NCBI GenBank assembly: GCA_030522415.1
Contig: CM060131.1
Location: 7,999,703 to 8,063,702 of the forward strand
DNA length: 64,000 nt
Source: Channallabes apus
Taxonomy: Eukaryota > Chordata > Actinopteri > Siluriformes > Clariidae
Direction: 5' to 3'
Part shown: positions 51,023 to 63,482 of the stretch, in pieces
How positions within the stretch are numbered: the first letter of the stretch is position 1
Layout: each line of letters begins with the position of its first letter
Translations under genes and position numbers: made by a program
The notes under the pieces: generated by a model
Told to the model about the DNA's origin: nothing
Database searches by the model: none
The model's input: only the letters and a program-made list of their open reading frames with translations

Positions 51023-52675
51023 ATTTATCTAGACTAACGGCAAGTCATGACACAAATTATCTCATTTACAGGATGTTTATTCATCACCTAAAAATGCTTA
51101 AGTAAATTTCTGAGTACGTGTATATTACCTGCAGCGAATTTGATTTTTATGCAAGTTATTTTGCAGCACTACTGTAAATGATAAATAAAAAATAAAGCTT
51201 TAGCACCTGATCATCTGTGCTTGTGCTTGATAATTGATAAGTGAAAATAAGCACAGTATTTATGTTCCTGAACAGTAGCCTCAGTAATCAATGTTTGCAT
51301 CATGGATTGAATTAGAATCTAGTTGTATCCAGAAATGGGTTTGTCTACACCATAGACATTTCATGCCTGAAGTTAGATGTTTTTTTTGTTTGTTTGTTTA
51401 ATACTTGAATTTTTCATAGATGACTGTATGTCTTAACAAACAAAAAACATTCCTCTGAAACTGCTCAGGTACTGGGACTGACCTGAAAATGAGAGCCAAA
51501 AAGTCCTTCATGCTGGAGAAACTATTCCTCAAGACTACATAAAAAATTCAAGTAAATCTAGCTCTTTGGAAGCAAGCCATGAATAAATTAGGGGTGGCTC
51601 AAGACTTTTGCACAGTACTGTATATATTTTTCCAAACCCTACATTATATTGTTATTGCATAGCGTGAAAGGCCTCTTAATCCCAGATCCTCTGAATGAGA
51701 GAGTCATAAACCTTGGTCGTGATCAAAACACTTGCTGATTTAAACACGGATCTGCTAAAGTACAAAAAAAAACCTGAATACATTTTCATCAGGTCTGTCA
51801 TTTGTGCAATCGATACACATCGATCAATGTATAAAAGCATGGATAAATGTACAGTATGATGGTAACCTGGTCCACTGTAAGATTATCTGTCTGTAGATCT
51901 ACAATACTCTGATAAAGTAACACATCGCATATTACTAACCAGCTAGTTCTACACTATGGCTTATCCGTCAATACAGTACATATAAATGCAAAATGGCTAA
52001 CTTGGTAGCTCACAACTATACCACTTTATAAAGTATCAAATGCAATAAGGTATTAAATAAACTGAGTAGTTCAGCTTTGAAGGGTCCATTTATAACGATG
52101 AGATCATCACAGTGGGAGGCATTAGCGTTTGGATGTGGTCCCGAACTGTCTGGTAGTGTGTTAAACATTCAGAGAAAGAGTTTGCACCTCTTGTTACTAG
52201 GAGAAGAATACCATGCAGTCTCTCGCTAAACAGCTGAATTGCTAGGATCGTTCTGTGGATTCTCATGATTGCACTAGTGATGTAATCAGTAATGTTTACT
52301 GTGTTGCGTGAAGATGATCATTACCAGAACTGCTGAGTTTAATGGTTTGGGTGTGTTGGAGAAGAGCACCCTGTTTTTATCATTACTGCTGTGTGTGTGT
52401 GAGAAAGAGAGACAGACAAAGAGAGGGGAGCAAAAAGAAGAAAAAAAAAAGTGCTGGCTAAGCATTCTTTAAGGAGTGTGTGATGCAGATGGTGTGAACA
52501 CCCAAACATACTTGTGGTTAAGTAGACGACAGGACACGTACCTTCAGCTCACCCGTCGAAAGGGGAAAAACGGTGATTGAAGATAGTGTTTTATGCCATG
52601 AGGAGCAGACTCATTTGACCTCAAAAAGTGGAGAGGAAAGGACAGAAGGTAAAGCATAGAACTAGATTTAGGGTG

Positions 52676-53160
52676 TGGTGGATGTGGTGGACTAGGACTG
52701 TTGACCTTGCATCAACAATGCCAACTTTTCACGTGCCACTTTCAGGTCTGTGTACATGGAGTTTGCATGTTCTCCCCATGCTTGGTTGATTTCTCTGGGT
52801 AGGGGCCAGGGGTAGCTCAGTGGTTAAGGCAGTGGACTACGGATCGGAAGATTCAAACCCCACAACCACCAAGTTGAAACTGTTGGGCCATTGAGCAAGG
52901 CCCTTAACCCTAAAAACTGCTCAGATGTGTAATGAGATAAATGAGATATCTCATTATCTTATAATGAGATAAAAATAAAATGTAAGTCGCTCTGGATAAG
53001 AGCATCTGCCAAATGCCTAAATGTAAATGTAGTCTGGTTTCCTCCCACAGTACAAACACATGTCCGTAATGTGTGTGCATGCTTGTGCGCCATGTCCCCT
53101 GGGATAGACTCCAGGCCCACCGTAGCTCTGTACTAAATAATGCTATAGAGAATGAGTAAT
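52676..53160 (+). mobile_element. Old SINE (main family) split by a second SINE
   Basis: The 5' half (to about 52801) keeps GTGTACATGGAGTTTGCATGTTCTCCCC and breaks off at TTTCTCTGGGTA. The 3' half resumes at about 53032 with GTCTGGTTTCCTCCCACAGT and ends CCTGGGATAGACTCCAGGCC near 53118. Removing 52802-53031 restores the expected order. Confidence 0.9.
52802..53031 (+). mobile_element. Second tRNA-derived SINE family, with L2-like 3' tail, nested
   Basis: The head GGGGTAGCTCAGTGGTTAAGG (A box) and GAAGATTCAAACCCC (B box) look tRNA-derived. The 3' end GTAAGTCGCTCTGGATAAGAGCATCTGCCAAATG with an AAATGTAAATGT tail is the type shared with L2-clade LINEs in fish. It differs completely in its body from the Mermaid-like family. 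Confidence 0.9.
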
Positions 53161-53570
53161 CGAGAGAAATGAGAGAGTACAAATTAACACACGTGTGCTT
53201 ATTGTGCTGTTGAGTGTGTGAAAAACAAAAAAAACATGCCTGCACTGTGGACAGTAATTTAGCATCAACATCTGGAGAGGAACATGAGAATTTGCTGAAA
53301 TTGTCTTCTGTTTTGTAAATGAACACCATTGTGTGGGTATAAGCGTGTGGATGTGGATGTGCATAAGTGCGTTTCTACAGCCTTGGCCGGCTCCTCTGAC
53401 AGCGGTGGTGTGGAGTGATCCTTCGCAGACAGGAAGCCGGGGAACAGAAACAGGAAGTTGTTGTGGTTAGCGATGTACTTGATGAATTGCAGGGAAAGAT
53501 GCCGAGAGAATGCTGCTACAAACGTCTCTGCAGATCTCGCACCTTTTCTTTCATTATCGTTCCCCGTACC

Positions 53571-53626
53571 GAGTGCGGTCATGAACCGATTTCGTTCCCC
53601 TTGGAGTGCGGTCATGAACCGATTTC
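53571..53626 (+). repeat. Short direct duplication
   Basis: GAGTGCGGTCATGAACCGATTTC occurs twice, about 33 bp apart. Both copies are identical over 23 bp. Confidence 0.9.
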
Positions 53627-53714
53627 CTCTGTACTTTCACTGCCTCTTCAGTAATGTTGAACTTTTTTAGCTTTAATTACCTATTTTAGCTATCTAGCTA
53701 CAAGGGACTAGATA

Positions 53715-53925
53715 CTAACTCGCGTATCGTCTACACTGCTTTATCCTATATACATGGTCGCAGGGGGCCTGGAGCCTATCCCAGGAGATTTAGGGCATAA
53801 GCCATTAAACACCCTGGAAGGGGCATTGGAAGAACATGCGAACTTCATGCACGCTGACCCTGAGGAGGGAATCAAACCCAGATCCTGAAGGTGCAAGGTG
53901 ACGATGCTAAGCCACTGAGATTAAT
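53715..53925 (-). mobile_element. Diverged SINE of the main family
   Basis: CTGCTTTATCC, GGGGGCCTGGAGCCTATCCCAGGAGA, GAACATGCGAACTTCATGC and GGAATCAAACCCAGATCCTG follow the reverse consensus. The middle is deleted. Confidence 0.85.
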
Positions 53926-54200
53926 AGTAGTGTCAAGTATTAACTTGCAGTACTCTATGGTTATCTATGGCTGTTCCACAGGGGGTTACGTGTTAAGTTC
54001 TGAACTCTTTGAATTCCCTTGCCTTGACCCTGACCAGCAAATTTCTCCTCGCCCTTCGGTTCACACTCTCCACACCTCTGTCTTTCTCTTTCCTCTTTAA
54101 ATCCAGTTAAGGAGGGAGAGCATAGTACAGAGATGAGGTCATCATCTTCATTTACTCTGCAGCAAGATCAGAGCATGATATCAGTTAGAGCGAAAGAATA

Positions 54201-54231
<31 letters not shown>

Positions 54232-55117
54232 TAGAGGATGACTGCAAAACTGAGAAGTGATTATTGGGAAGAGGGAAGAGAAAGCACTGAATAGAACAGA
54301 ATGGTGAAAAGAGAACAGGGAAGAGGGGTAGAGGTGAAAATGAAGAAGAAGATGATTATGATGAAGAGGGAATCTGGCAGATTTTTTTTTTTTTGTTCAT
54401 TTCTCTTTGCCTTGAGAAACGTGTTTGTATGACGTGTGGTGTGGCCTCATTAACCTATTAGAAATAGATAACCTATACCTGCTTCACATCCTTCTGTCTC
54501 AGAAGTCGAAGGACCTCATTTTATTTATCTGCTATTTTCTCTTCTCTCTCTCTCTTCTTTTTATTACATCTAGCTCAGTTTAGTATTAACACAAGGTAAA
54601 CTTCAGAGAGTGATTAAAGAGTGGATCGCCTTGTGAGTGTGTGTTTATAGCGATGGCTTTGCCTTCATCAGATCCATCTTGCAGTGAAGTCTTAAAGCCA
54701 TAAAGAACAATCTGGCCATGATCTTATTGTACACAGTGTCCGCCTTCCTCTAGTCTAGAGGTAGTCAATCAGCCAAGACAGGAAGAGTATTTGAACTAGA
54801 AGTGTGGTTGCTCTGCAGCTAATGTAACTAACAGATGATTAGCCTTATATACCCTGCAGGTCCAAATTGACAACAGATTAAGGGAAACATATTTTTGCAT
54901 TTTGTTTTTGGCAGAACTACTTTATCAAGTTACTCACTCTAGGTTCTTAAATGCTCATTGTTTTCTGAACAGCAGCATTGGAAAGCTTCCTAAAAGCTTG
55001 TTTTTTCCACTTTGATGTCATACTGCATATGCCGAGAGCATCCAATTAAACACAATAAAATGTTTTTTTGATCCCAAAAACTTTCTAAAATAAGAGTCCT
55101 TTACGTAAATAATCCCG

Positions 55118-55415
55118 TAGTCACGTAATTGTTGCTACCTCACAGCTCCAGGATCCCGAGTTCGATCCTGAGCTTGGGGTTTCTCCCCATACAGAGTTTC
55201 ACATGTTCTCTGGTTTTGGTTTCCTTTGCATTCTTTGATTTCTCCCCAAAATGTGCTGTAGGTCCTGGAATTTTCAAGTGTGCAAGTGTGAATGAGTGTG
55301 TGCATGGTGTGATGATCATCATACACTGATCGTGTATTCCCTTCACATGGCCAGTGACCCTGTGGCCCAGATAGACTCTGCCTCCACTGTGTACAAGAAG
55401 AGCAGGATGAATTGC
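55118..55415 (+). mobile_element. Diverged SINE of the main family
   Basis: GTTCGATCCTGAGCTTGGGG, TCACATGTTCTCTGGTTTTGG and the 3' end CCAGATAGACTCTGCCTCCACTG...GAGCAGGATGAAT can be aligned to the consensus. It is old and has indels. Confidence 0.65.
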
Positions 55416-55589
55416 TTAGTGAAGAGGGGTCTATTGCTGTCTATGGACCAATTAGGTAGGGCACTACATGAATACTTTAATGATCACTAGACGTGTGTGT
55501 ATATAAAAAATGTGTGTTTGTGTGTGGGGGGGGTTGTTTGTTTGTTTCCTCCCTCCCTCCAATAAGCCCAGCCCTCTGTGATCTCCCTA

Positions 55590-55760
55590 GCATAAACAGG
55601 ATCAAAAGGGCGGGGCAGGAAAAGAGAGGGACAACTTTCTATCATTGTTGATCTGGCATTTTAATTCCCTGTCATTGGTCATCGCTGTACTCTCTCTCTC
55701 GATCTGTGTGTATGTGTGCGTGTGTGTTTTGACCAAGCGAACGGAAAAGGCCTGTTCCCC
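55590..55760 (+). promoter_or_regulatory. GC-box/CCAAT-like patch inside intron 1
   Basis: AAAAGGGCGGGGCAGG (about 55605-55620) is a canonical Sp1-type GC box. About 55 bp downstream, TGTCATTGGTCAT contains an inverted CCAAT box. Together in an AT-rich intron they could mark an internal promoter or enhancer. There is no exon evidence. Confidence 0.25.
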
Positions 55761-56379
55761 AGTGAGGAAACATTTTGGAGGGAATTAACAGTGCATTTCC
55801 TACATGTGTCCTACATCTCCTTTCTGTATGCATCTTATTCTCTCTCCTACCTTCTGTCCATTTGTCTCTCAATGGATTTAAATGTATTGACAATCAATTG
55901 CATAAGTCACAGCATTAGAGTTCATTATGGTCATAATCATTATTCTGACTGAGGACCATGTTTTACCGATATGGTATTTTAAAGGCTGAGGGGAAAATAT
56001 TTTATGATTATTATATAGAAGTGAAGGCTAACTGAGGATTATTCTAACCCTCCACCTGTTTTCTTTTTTTTTCTTTTTTTTTCCCTCTCCACTTTCTTTT
56101 TGTCTTTGTCTCACTTGTGTCTTTGGCCCTCCTCCACAAACAAACACACACAGACACACACACACACACACATGTGCATTAGTAGGAGCCACCCTTTATA
56201 ATTACAGAGTCTGGATGCTTATGTAAGGGGAGGCCCTCTGAAATGGTGCTTTCTCATGTTGAAGTGTGTGCATGTATATGTGTGTGTGTGTGTGTGTGTT
56301 TGCATTTCTAAGGATGTCTTGTATGCAAATGTGTACACTGTTAGTGATCAGTGTGTGTATGGTTTGTGGTTGGTTGTGT

Positions 56380-56760
56380 GTTTGTAATAAAACCGATCTC
56401 ATTTGGCCACAGGTTCAGCTATAGATTTGTGTGTGTGCGTATACGCGCCGACGACCACTCGCTCTTTCCCCCCCCCCTCTTTCCTTTCCCTCTGATGTGG
56501 TCTCGTCCCCTCTCTATTTCCTGTTATCCAACCCGAACAGCATTGTCTGTCTTTGTGATGTGGAATAATTCGGTTTCTCTCTCTCTTTGTTTAAATCCAG
56601 CAATCATTGTTTTCCATAAGTTTGGAAGCTTCTCCTTGTGGAAAAATGACCCGAAGTCCTGAGAGAACCTCCTCCATGACTCGGATGAGTCATGTTCAGC
56701 TTGTCTTCATTCTGATTCGAACATGCGACAGATGTTTTCCGGGTTGACCGAAGTGGAGCT
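56380..56760 (+). promoter_or_regulatory. Candidate intronic regulatory segment with a palindromic AP-1-like site
   Basis: A pyrimidine-rich stretch (C9 near 56470) leads to an acceptor-like TTTGTTTAAATCCAG near 56600 and relatively complex sequence. CATGACTC GGAT GAGTCATG (56675-56694) is a perfect inverted repeat carrying one TGAGTCA AP-1 consensus and its mirror half. The function is inferred from the motif only. Confidence 0.25.
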
Positions 56761-57099
56761 TGAGTTATATTTCTTCAGCCGTTGAGCTTTTAATCTTGCA
56801 CAGCTTGGTGTAGGTTAATTTCTAGCATGTTATAATATCTTAACATAAACATTAGAACACCTGCCTGAACATCATACTGCTAAATGCTAACACACTGGCT
56901 CATTAAAGTTTCCATGTAGAAAATTCCGGGTGTTTACTAAAATTACATGAAGTTTTCACACAATGCTGCTTCATACTGCATTTAATCAACCCACAGTTAA
57001 TACAGATAATAAATAAAAACTTATGGAATAATAATAATATTTATGTGTAGCACAAGAAAACCAAACTGTAGTTCCTTGTTGATTTTTTTTTGTTTTTGT

Positions 57100-57480
57100 T
57101 TTTGAGGGAGTAAATGTCAGTCCTGTCAGATTCCTAGCTAATGCTAGCTGTAGTCAGGCAGATTCCATGCCTATAATCAGTCCCCCAGGCTAACCATAGA
57201 CTTAGCTAAGCTTAACTGTCGTCATGCTGTTTTCAGACTTTCAGCTAAAGCTTAGTGTTGTCGGCTGCTTCTTGGACTATAATCAGGCATTAACACTAGC
57301 TGTAGATAGACATTTAGCTAATGCTGTTACTATAGCTACTGTTTTTGGACTGAAAGTAACCAAAGAGAAAGTAATCGCACTTTTGGCTAAATGCTAACTG
57401 TAATTATCCTGCAGACTCGTGACTGAGATTGGAGAACCATGACGCTAATGATGCTAATGTTGGAAAAAGTGGATATTCAA
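57100..57480. other. GCTAA-rich low-complexity stretch
   Basis: GCTAA/TTAGC words recur about a dozen times (for example CTAGCTAATGCTAGC near 57135 and TTTAGCTAATGCTG near 57313). No terminal repeats or coding frame are seen. It may be a decayed repeat. Confidence 0.35.
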
Positions 57481-58329
57481 AGGAATGCGTAAAGTGCTTT
57501 CAATAGTCTTTTTATTTTATACATCGATGCTTAAGGATAATCTGAATTATTATTTATTTATTTGTTTATTAAACTACATTTTGACTAGGACTAGTCTACA
57601 ATATGGCTATTGCATGTTATGTAAGTGCAGCCAATCCTAAACCATTTAGTATTATCTCGTTAGTAGCAATGGGGGGAAAATCGATTCAGTTACATGTCCT
57701 GATTCTTTCACGAGGCAATTCATGTATCGCCACACTGACTTTTAAAAATCGTAATATTTTAAAAATCTTTTTTAAATTTATAGATGCTTGCATTTGTACA
57801 ATGTTGCAGTTTCCATAGGGCATGCACTCTAAACTGTTCACACGTTGCCAGGTAGCACAGCATGGAGGATTTCTGTTTAGAATTGTGATGAAGTCTAAAT
57901 TTATATCCAATCAGGATATTTATAAAATCATGACACATGATACAGAATCTCAATACAAATTGAATTGCACGTAATTATTGAGATAATATTCTATCCGCTG
58001 GGCTCTGGTGATTCCTTAGTATTTAGTGTGTTAAGCACATTAAATAAAAAAAATGCCTGACAAAATGAATGGACTATTTGTTTTTTGTTTTTCTTTTGTC
58101 ACCGTGATGGAGGGAACTTACAATGCTTTCCAGTTTCCATTTAGTCATGAATGTTACATTAATACAAAGGTGTTACATGTTTTGTAGAAATGTTTTACAG
58201 TTTTTCCACCCAACCGTAGCCCCAGTGACTGTTCAGCATTGGAATAAAAACCCATGTTCAGTCCTTAGGTATTTCCTCTCTGGAGTCCGAACCCACTCAC
58301 TTGCTCTAGCATACAAAGTCGTCTCTTGA

Positions 58330-58740
58330 GCGGATGAGGGCATAGCTCAGAGAGTGGGCAGCAGGGCCACACTGCGTGTATGGGCTCGCAGGAGCATCGG
58401 TCACTCTTCTGTGACTTGCGTTCGGTCTCTTGGCCTGACAGGGCAACATGGGCACCCCTCATGATTCTTCTCAGGCTCGCTTTTAGGAGAACAGCCAAGA
58501 CCCCTGACTCATGGCGTCAGCTCGCAGCTTTGCGTGCTCCTCACGTCAACGTGGGGATGTTCGAAAGACTTTTCCTCAGCGAAGCACCTCCTCCTGGAAA
58601 GGCCAGAACTATGGGACAAGAGACCGAGGTGGACCTCAGGCAGGTGCCAGTTTGTTCTCTTATGAAAACATTTTCATAATCCTAACTAATGATGGTTGGA
58701 GTCAGAATCATAGCTGGCACCTAATGCTGAGGTCAGGTTA
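58330..58740 (+). other. GC-richer patch in intron 1, possible exon, ending in an inverted repeat
   Basis: Bases 58330-58650 are clearly richer in G+C than the flanks and stay open in two overlapping frames for 76-99 codons. TTTTAG (58480-58485) and CAG|GTGCC (after 58642) could be splice sites. No protein family is recognised. At the end, 58632-58650 and 58714-58734 (GACCTCAG...GGTGCCAG) are imperfect inverted repeats. Confidence 0.25.
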
Positions 58741-59529
58741 AACTATGGGTTAATGTACTCAGTCTCATCAGATTTAATTTTTTTATTTATTTTTTTATCT
58801 ACAGCTTGCAGTGTAGTTTTGCACTAAAAGGACCCCATGTTGTAAGAACTGACTGTCTAATCACAGAGGAATCTGTGGTGGTGTTTAGCTTTTTCCTCAT
58901 TATTTATTCCTTGGATTATTTATGTTCACATAATCCATGTTCATGAATCAGTGATAACCACTTTTGATGTAATTGATAGTTGGTGCTGAAGTGTAATCTA
59001 GGAATTAGTGTGAAATTTGTACACTTCCATTATATGCCAACATGGATACCGCAATAAGTAGTCTGATTCCATGGCGACATGCAGCCAATCGGGGAAAGAA
59101 AATAGTCCAAATACAATAACCAGATTGAGAGCAAGAACAATGGATTCTTCACTGATGAAGTTGGGGATAGTAAATAATACTCATTTATTTGTGTTGTGAA
59201 ATCTGTACTGTCAGCCAGTTGCAGTGACATTTTAGCTAAAGTAATACAGATAGCGGAGTAGTAATTAACTAGTTGTGTTTTCTTTTGTTTCTGTGTAATA
59301 TTGTCCATAAAGCTTGGTTGTATTGCAATCACTATGTGTATTTAACCTACTAGTCATCGCACGAGGGGCAGTTATGTGAAAACGGTACTTGTGTTCTTAT
59401 GGTCAGATGAATGATAGGGTAAAACTGTTTGATGTTTATAGAAGATAAGCACAGCACAGTGCTGAGACTCTCAGTTGCGGTAAAATGTTTGAATGATGAA
59501 AGAAGCCCAAGTTACAATCCCACCCGAGG

Positions 59530-59840
59530 CGTGAACATTCAGAGTGGAATACTTGATCCATGAAAATCAATGGATAACGTGTCACCAACTTTCAGATGAG
59601 TCAAAATTGTTTTAGGGAACTGTACACACAATCATTCATGAACACCACTTGCACATTACAGAAACTCGGCTGGGAGTTATTTCCACATCCCTGTATAGTC
59701 CTGACCTCGCTCCAAGCCATTTCCACATGTTTCGGCCATTAAAGGAGTTCATGGCCAGCGTTTCGGACATAAAGCAGTCCAATCATGGCTCCGGTGTGCT
59801 GACATGATTTTCTATCATTGGTCCTGGTTTGACTTGAACA
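59530..59840 (+). pseudogene. Mariner transposase C-terminal remnant B
   Basis: Translation near 59662-59740 gives GWELFPHP, then YSPDLAPSHFHMFRPLKEF across a frame break, the mariner DD34D signature. It is disrupted by stops and indels. It is related to the remnant at 26,703. Confidence 0.82.
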
Positions 59841-60241
59841 CCCCTCGTATTTAACTAAAAAGACAATGGTTTTGTTTCCTAGAAATGTATTTTACCTACC
59901 TAGCTAGTGTAAGCATGCTGGCTTAATCTCATTAGCCTTTTATTAAATATGACACAATGTACAATTTTTCTCTAGTAGTATTTCTGTAATATTAAAACAC
60001 CAAAAGATAATATTCTTAGTCACAACTACCCGATCTGCACCCTTGGCCACATTCTACACTGCTAAATAAATAGCATGCATTTTGGAACACGGCCTTGAAT
60101 TTTTTTTATTCGTATACTGCACTTTGCTTGCAATTGCATTTTTTTACTAGAGAAGAAAAAATGTCAGCAGGTTTAAACAAGCCTGTTTTACATGTGTAAT
60201 GAAATTTTCTAGATAACACCAGCTTGCTAGGTTTTTCAAGC

Positions 60242-60841
60242 TTTTGCTCATCACTGGTCCAGTAAACAGACTATAGTATTACATTTACTGACAACACCTT
60301 TACAACTTGTAGAGAAGACCTTGTCCTTCTTTCTAAGTGGAAAAATAAGGGGAAAAACCTTTATCGGGGCACAGACGTTGCAGAGCAATGCTGCCTACCT
60401 AGGCACATTCTTCCTGAAAGAAACAATGGGGTAGTGTACTTACTTGCTAACACTGTTATGCGTGTTAAATATCATGTTATGTTTCGTAAACAGTTAGCGG
60501 GTCATGTCTAATCTAAACTGACATCAGGCTGACATCAGACATTTTGCTCATCACTGGTCCAGTAAACAGACTATAGTATTACATTTACTGACAACACCTT
60601 TACAACTTGTAGAGAAGACCTTGTCCTTCTTTCTAAGTGGAAAAATAAGGGGAAAAACCTTTATCGGGGCACAGACGTTGCAGAGCAATGCTGCCTACCT
60701 AGGCACATTCTTCCTGAAAGAAACAATGGGGTAGTGTACTTACTTGCTAACACTGTTATGCGTGTTAAATATCATGTTATGTTTCGTAAACAGTTAGCGG
60801 GTCATGTCTAATCTAAACTGACATCAGGCTGACATCAGACA
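60242..60841 (+). repeat. Perfect 300-bp tandem duplication
   Basis: Bases 60242-60541 and 60542-60841 are identical at every position read. The unit is non-coding, contains no microsatellite, and appears nowhere else in the window. Confidence 0.97.
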
Positions 60842-62585
60842 TCAGGAATTGCGAATGCCACCACTGTTTTTGATTATTCTTGTTTGGGTTTCACGCCATG
60901 TTAGGGGGCCTAAGAAGTGATTTTGCATGCCTCTTTGGCACTATGTTTGACAGTCTTGAAATAGCCCTCGTTTTTATTTTCCTTTTTAGCCTGTGCTCGT
61001 TCTGTAGCTTGGCTCCCAAAAGCTTTATGATAGAGAAAGGTTTTCGCTAGAAATACATTTGAAACAAGAAATAAAAACAATTGGAGTGCTGGAATGGCAG
61101 CTTGGCACAGGGCACGCAGTAGAATCATGGTGAAGGGGCCCAATTCGTTTAGAAGGGAGACTGGCACAGTGCCTTTTGTCCAAACTATCCCCCATTCCCT
61201 TTCCTTTAAGGGCATTTAAGGACACCACTTTTCTCTCTGCTTGCTACATTTAATCTGAATAAAGTTGGCACAGTTGTGGTTCAGCCATCTTCTGTGGTGT
61301 TTGTTCAGTGCCATTTGAATGCATATAAATTGTTTCCCCTCTGCCTCATGTTTTTGTGCTTTTCACCAGTGCAGTGTTTGTGCTTTCTGTATTTTCAAAG
61401 AATGGCTAGGTCTTATTGCAGACTGGTTGTCATGTGGCCGTGTCATGTCCGTGGACAACTCATCCAAATAGCTAACATTAAAAGTGAATATTATGAAAGT
61501 TAAAGAATCTGATTTTAAATTGCTTGCAAATTTTTGACATCTGAGATCATATATGCAAAATATGATAAATAGCTTATGCATGTTACCTTGTAACATTTGC
61601 AGACTTTGAAAGTTTGCTGCATGTTTTGCAGAAAGCACCTGTTTGCCTTGGTTAGCAACTGCCACATGATAGATGAAAGTTAGCTAATGGATGGGAATCA
61701 GAAAGACCAGATTGAGAAAGTAACTGGCAGAAATCCTGTCAAGTTAACTTATGTTTGATAGCTGGCTAAGGAACTATGACAAAACGCATGCTAATAACTT
61801 CTTGCTTCCTTTTTGAATACTTCCAGATATGGATGAATGACATGGCCACATTCTGATCTAAGGCCGTATTTTAGACTATAGTCTACAAGTCATGCACACT
61901 AAGCTGTTCTTATTTCTATATATGAACCTGGACGCACATACGATGGTCTGCGATCTGATCTGTATATAGACTTCATTGTGTTATGTTGGGCAGTATTGGG
62001 CAATTTGACCACACTGAAATGAAAATACAGTTTTGTCGAAATTATTATGTAGGGTTGTTTGGATATTTTTTAGTGTCCTTCAACGTACAGTATATTCTGG
62101 AAGCATTATGATGTTGCCAGCTGGCTAAACAAGAACCAAAAGGCCATGTGAGTGAAGATGAATTGGGGGTATTATAGAGAATTTATAGAAATGAGACATG
62201 TACACAAACTCTGACATGGCAAACCAGACTTTAGGGATTGGTTATAGAGCTAAGTGCTTAAGACAGGACAGATGATTATGATCATGTTGCTCCAGATCAT
62301 GTTGTATATTTACAGTAAACACAATTAGTAAAGCCTTGATGTTTATGGTAGAAGATTAGCTTTCAGTATTTAGACTGATGGATTTTGTGTTGTTGGACCT
62401 TGTAAACATCCAGTTATCTGAAATATGCCAAGATGACCACATCAGAGATTGACTATAGAATTCATCTGCTTATTGGAATATGATTAAAATGAGCGGCCCG
62501 ACATGAACCAGGGGACATGTTCATTATTTTCAGTAACAGTGGAGCACTGTGTTAGTTAGATTTTTATTATTTAAAGAAAGTTGTA

Positions 62586-63138
62586 GAGTGGTACCCCGGC
62601 ATACAAATGTAATCCATACCGGAGGCGAGTTCTTTAGTTCATTGTTATCCATAGGAAATAATGTAAATGCAGATAAACTATTCCAGCCCCCCAAAAATAT
62701 TACCAATATTACCAATTTCCAACACTATTATCATATTTTTGTATTTAAAAACTATCAAAGCATTTTGAAAAGACATGCTAAAGTAAAATATGAAATAAAT
62801 AGACATTAAAACTCATTTAATCTTAATTTATGATTCTTCTTGACACTGGCTGCTTTAAAAAGAAAATTAAAGTGGCTTCCTTTTTTTCTTGCTACCGTCC
62901 TTACTACTTTTCTTGGTACGTCTTTACTAAATCTTGCTCAAAATATATAAACTCGCTTTGCTTTTCACTGACGTCAACAAGTTTTGAATGACTTCCATGA
63001 CTTGCATGCAACTTAGCCGGAGATTGGTTTGGCTCAGTTTGTTTGCTTGTATGGCGAAAATACAAGGAAAATTTCTCGCAAAATTTCAGTTCTTAAGATG
63101 AAAATTCGTGAGGCAGGGGGTTCGTATGGTTACCACTT
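62586..63138. mobile_element. Possible decayed MITE with GTGGTA-type ends
   Basis: The left edge GAGTGGTACCCCGGCATACAAATG and the right edge GGGGGTTCGTATGGTTACCACTT are partly complementary (AGTGGTA-CC...ATAC-AA). The sequence CATACAAATGTAATCCATACCGGAGGCGAGTTC resembles a widespread vertebrate MITE terminus. The interior is AT-rich. Confidence 0.4.
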
Positions 63139-63289
63139 CATTATACATTTTTATCCTTTTATAAACACATTTATGTTGAATGTCCATGAAACAAACAGCT
63201 AACTGCCATTGCTTATCAGCTGTAATCACTTGTTCCTTCACCACCTTCCTTTTTTTTATTTATTTATTTATTTTTTTATAGTTTCTATT

Positions 63290-63482
63290 GAAGTTACTCG
63301 CTCACACACTCATCATCTATACCGCTTTATCCTGAATACAGTGTTGCGGGGACCTAGAGAATATCCAGGGCACATGACCGATCCATCACAGGGTACACAC
63401 ATACACACACACACATATGTACACACTATGGGCAATTTGGGGAAGCCAATTAGCCTAATCTGCATGTCTTTGAATTGTGGTA
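63290..63482 (-). mobile_element. Diverged SINE 3' half, main family
   Basis: ATACCGCTTTATCCTGAATACAGTGTTGCGGGGACC, the CA repeat, and CAATTTGGGGAAGCCAATTAGCCTAATCTGCATGTCTTTG are reverse complement SINE blocks. The 5' half, from TGTGG onward, is missing. Confidence 0.85.

Noticed and set aside
60242..60841. CRISPR-like or bacterial repeat array
   Set aside because: Only two long identical units with no spacers; this is a eukaryotic intron.
60910..61215. 101-codon minus-strand open frame
   Set aside because: No family resemblance, no promoter or splice context, and antisense in an intron; probably chance.
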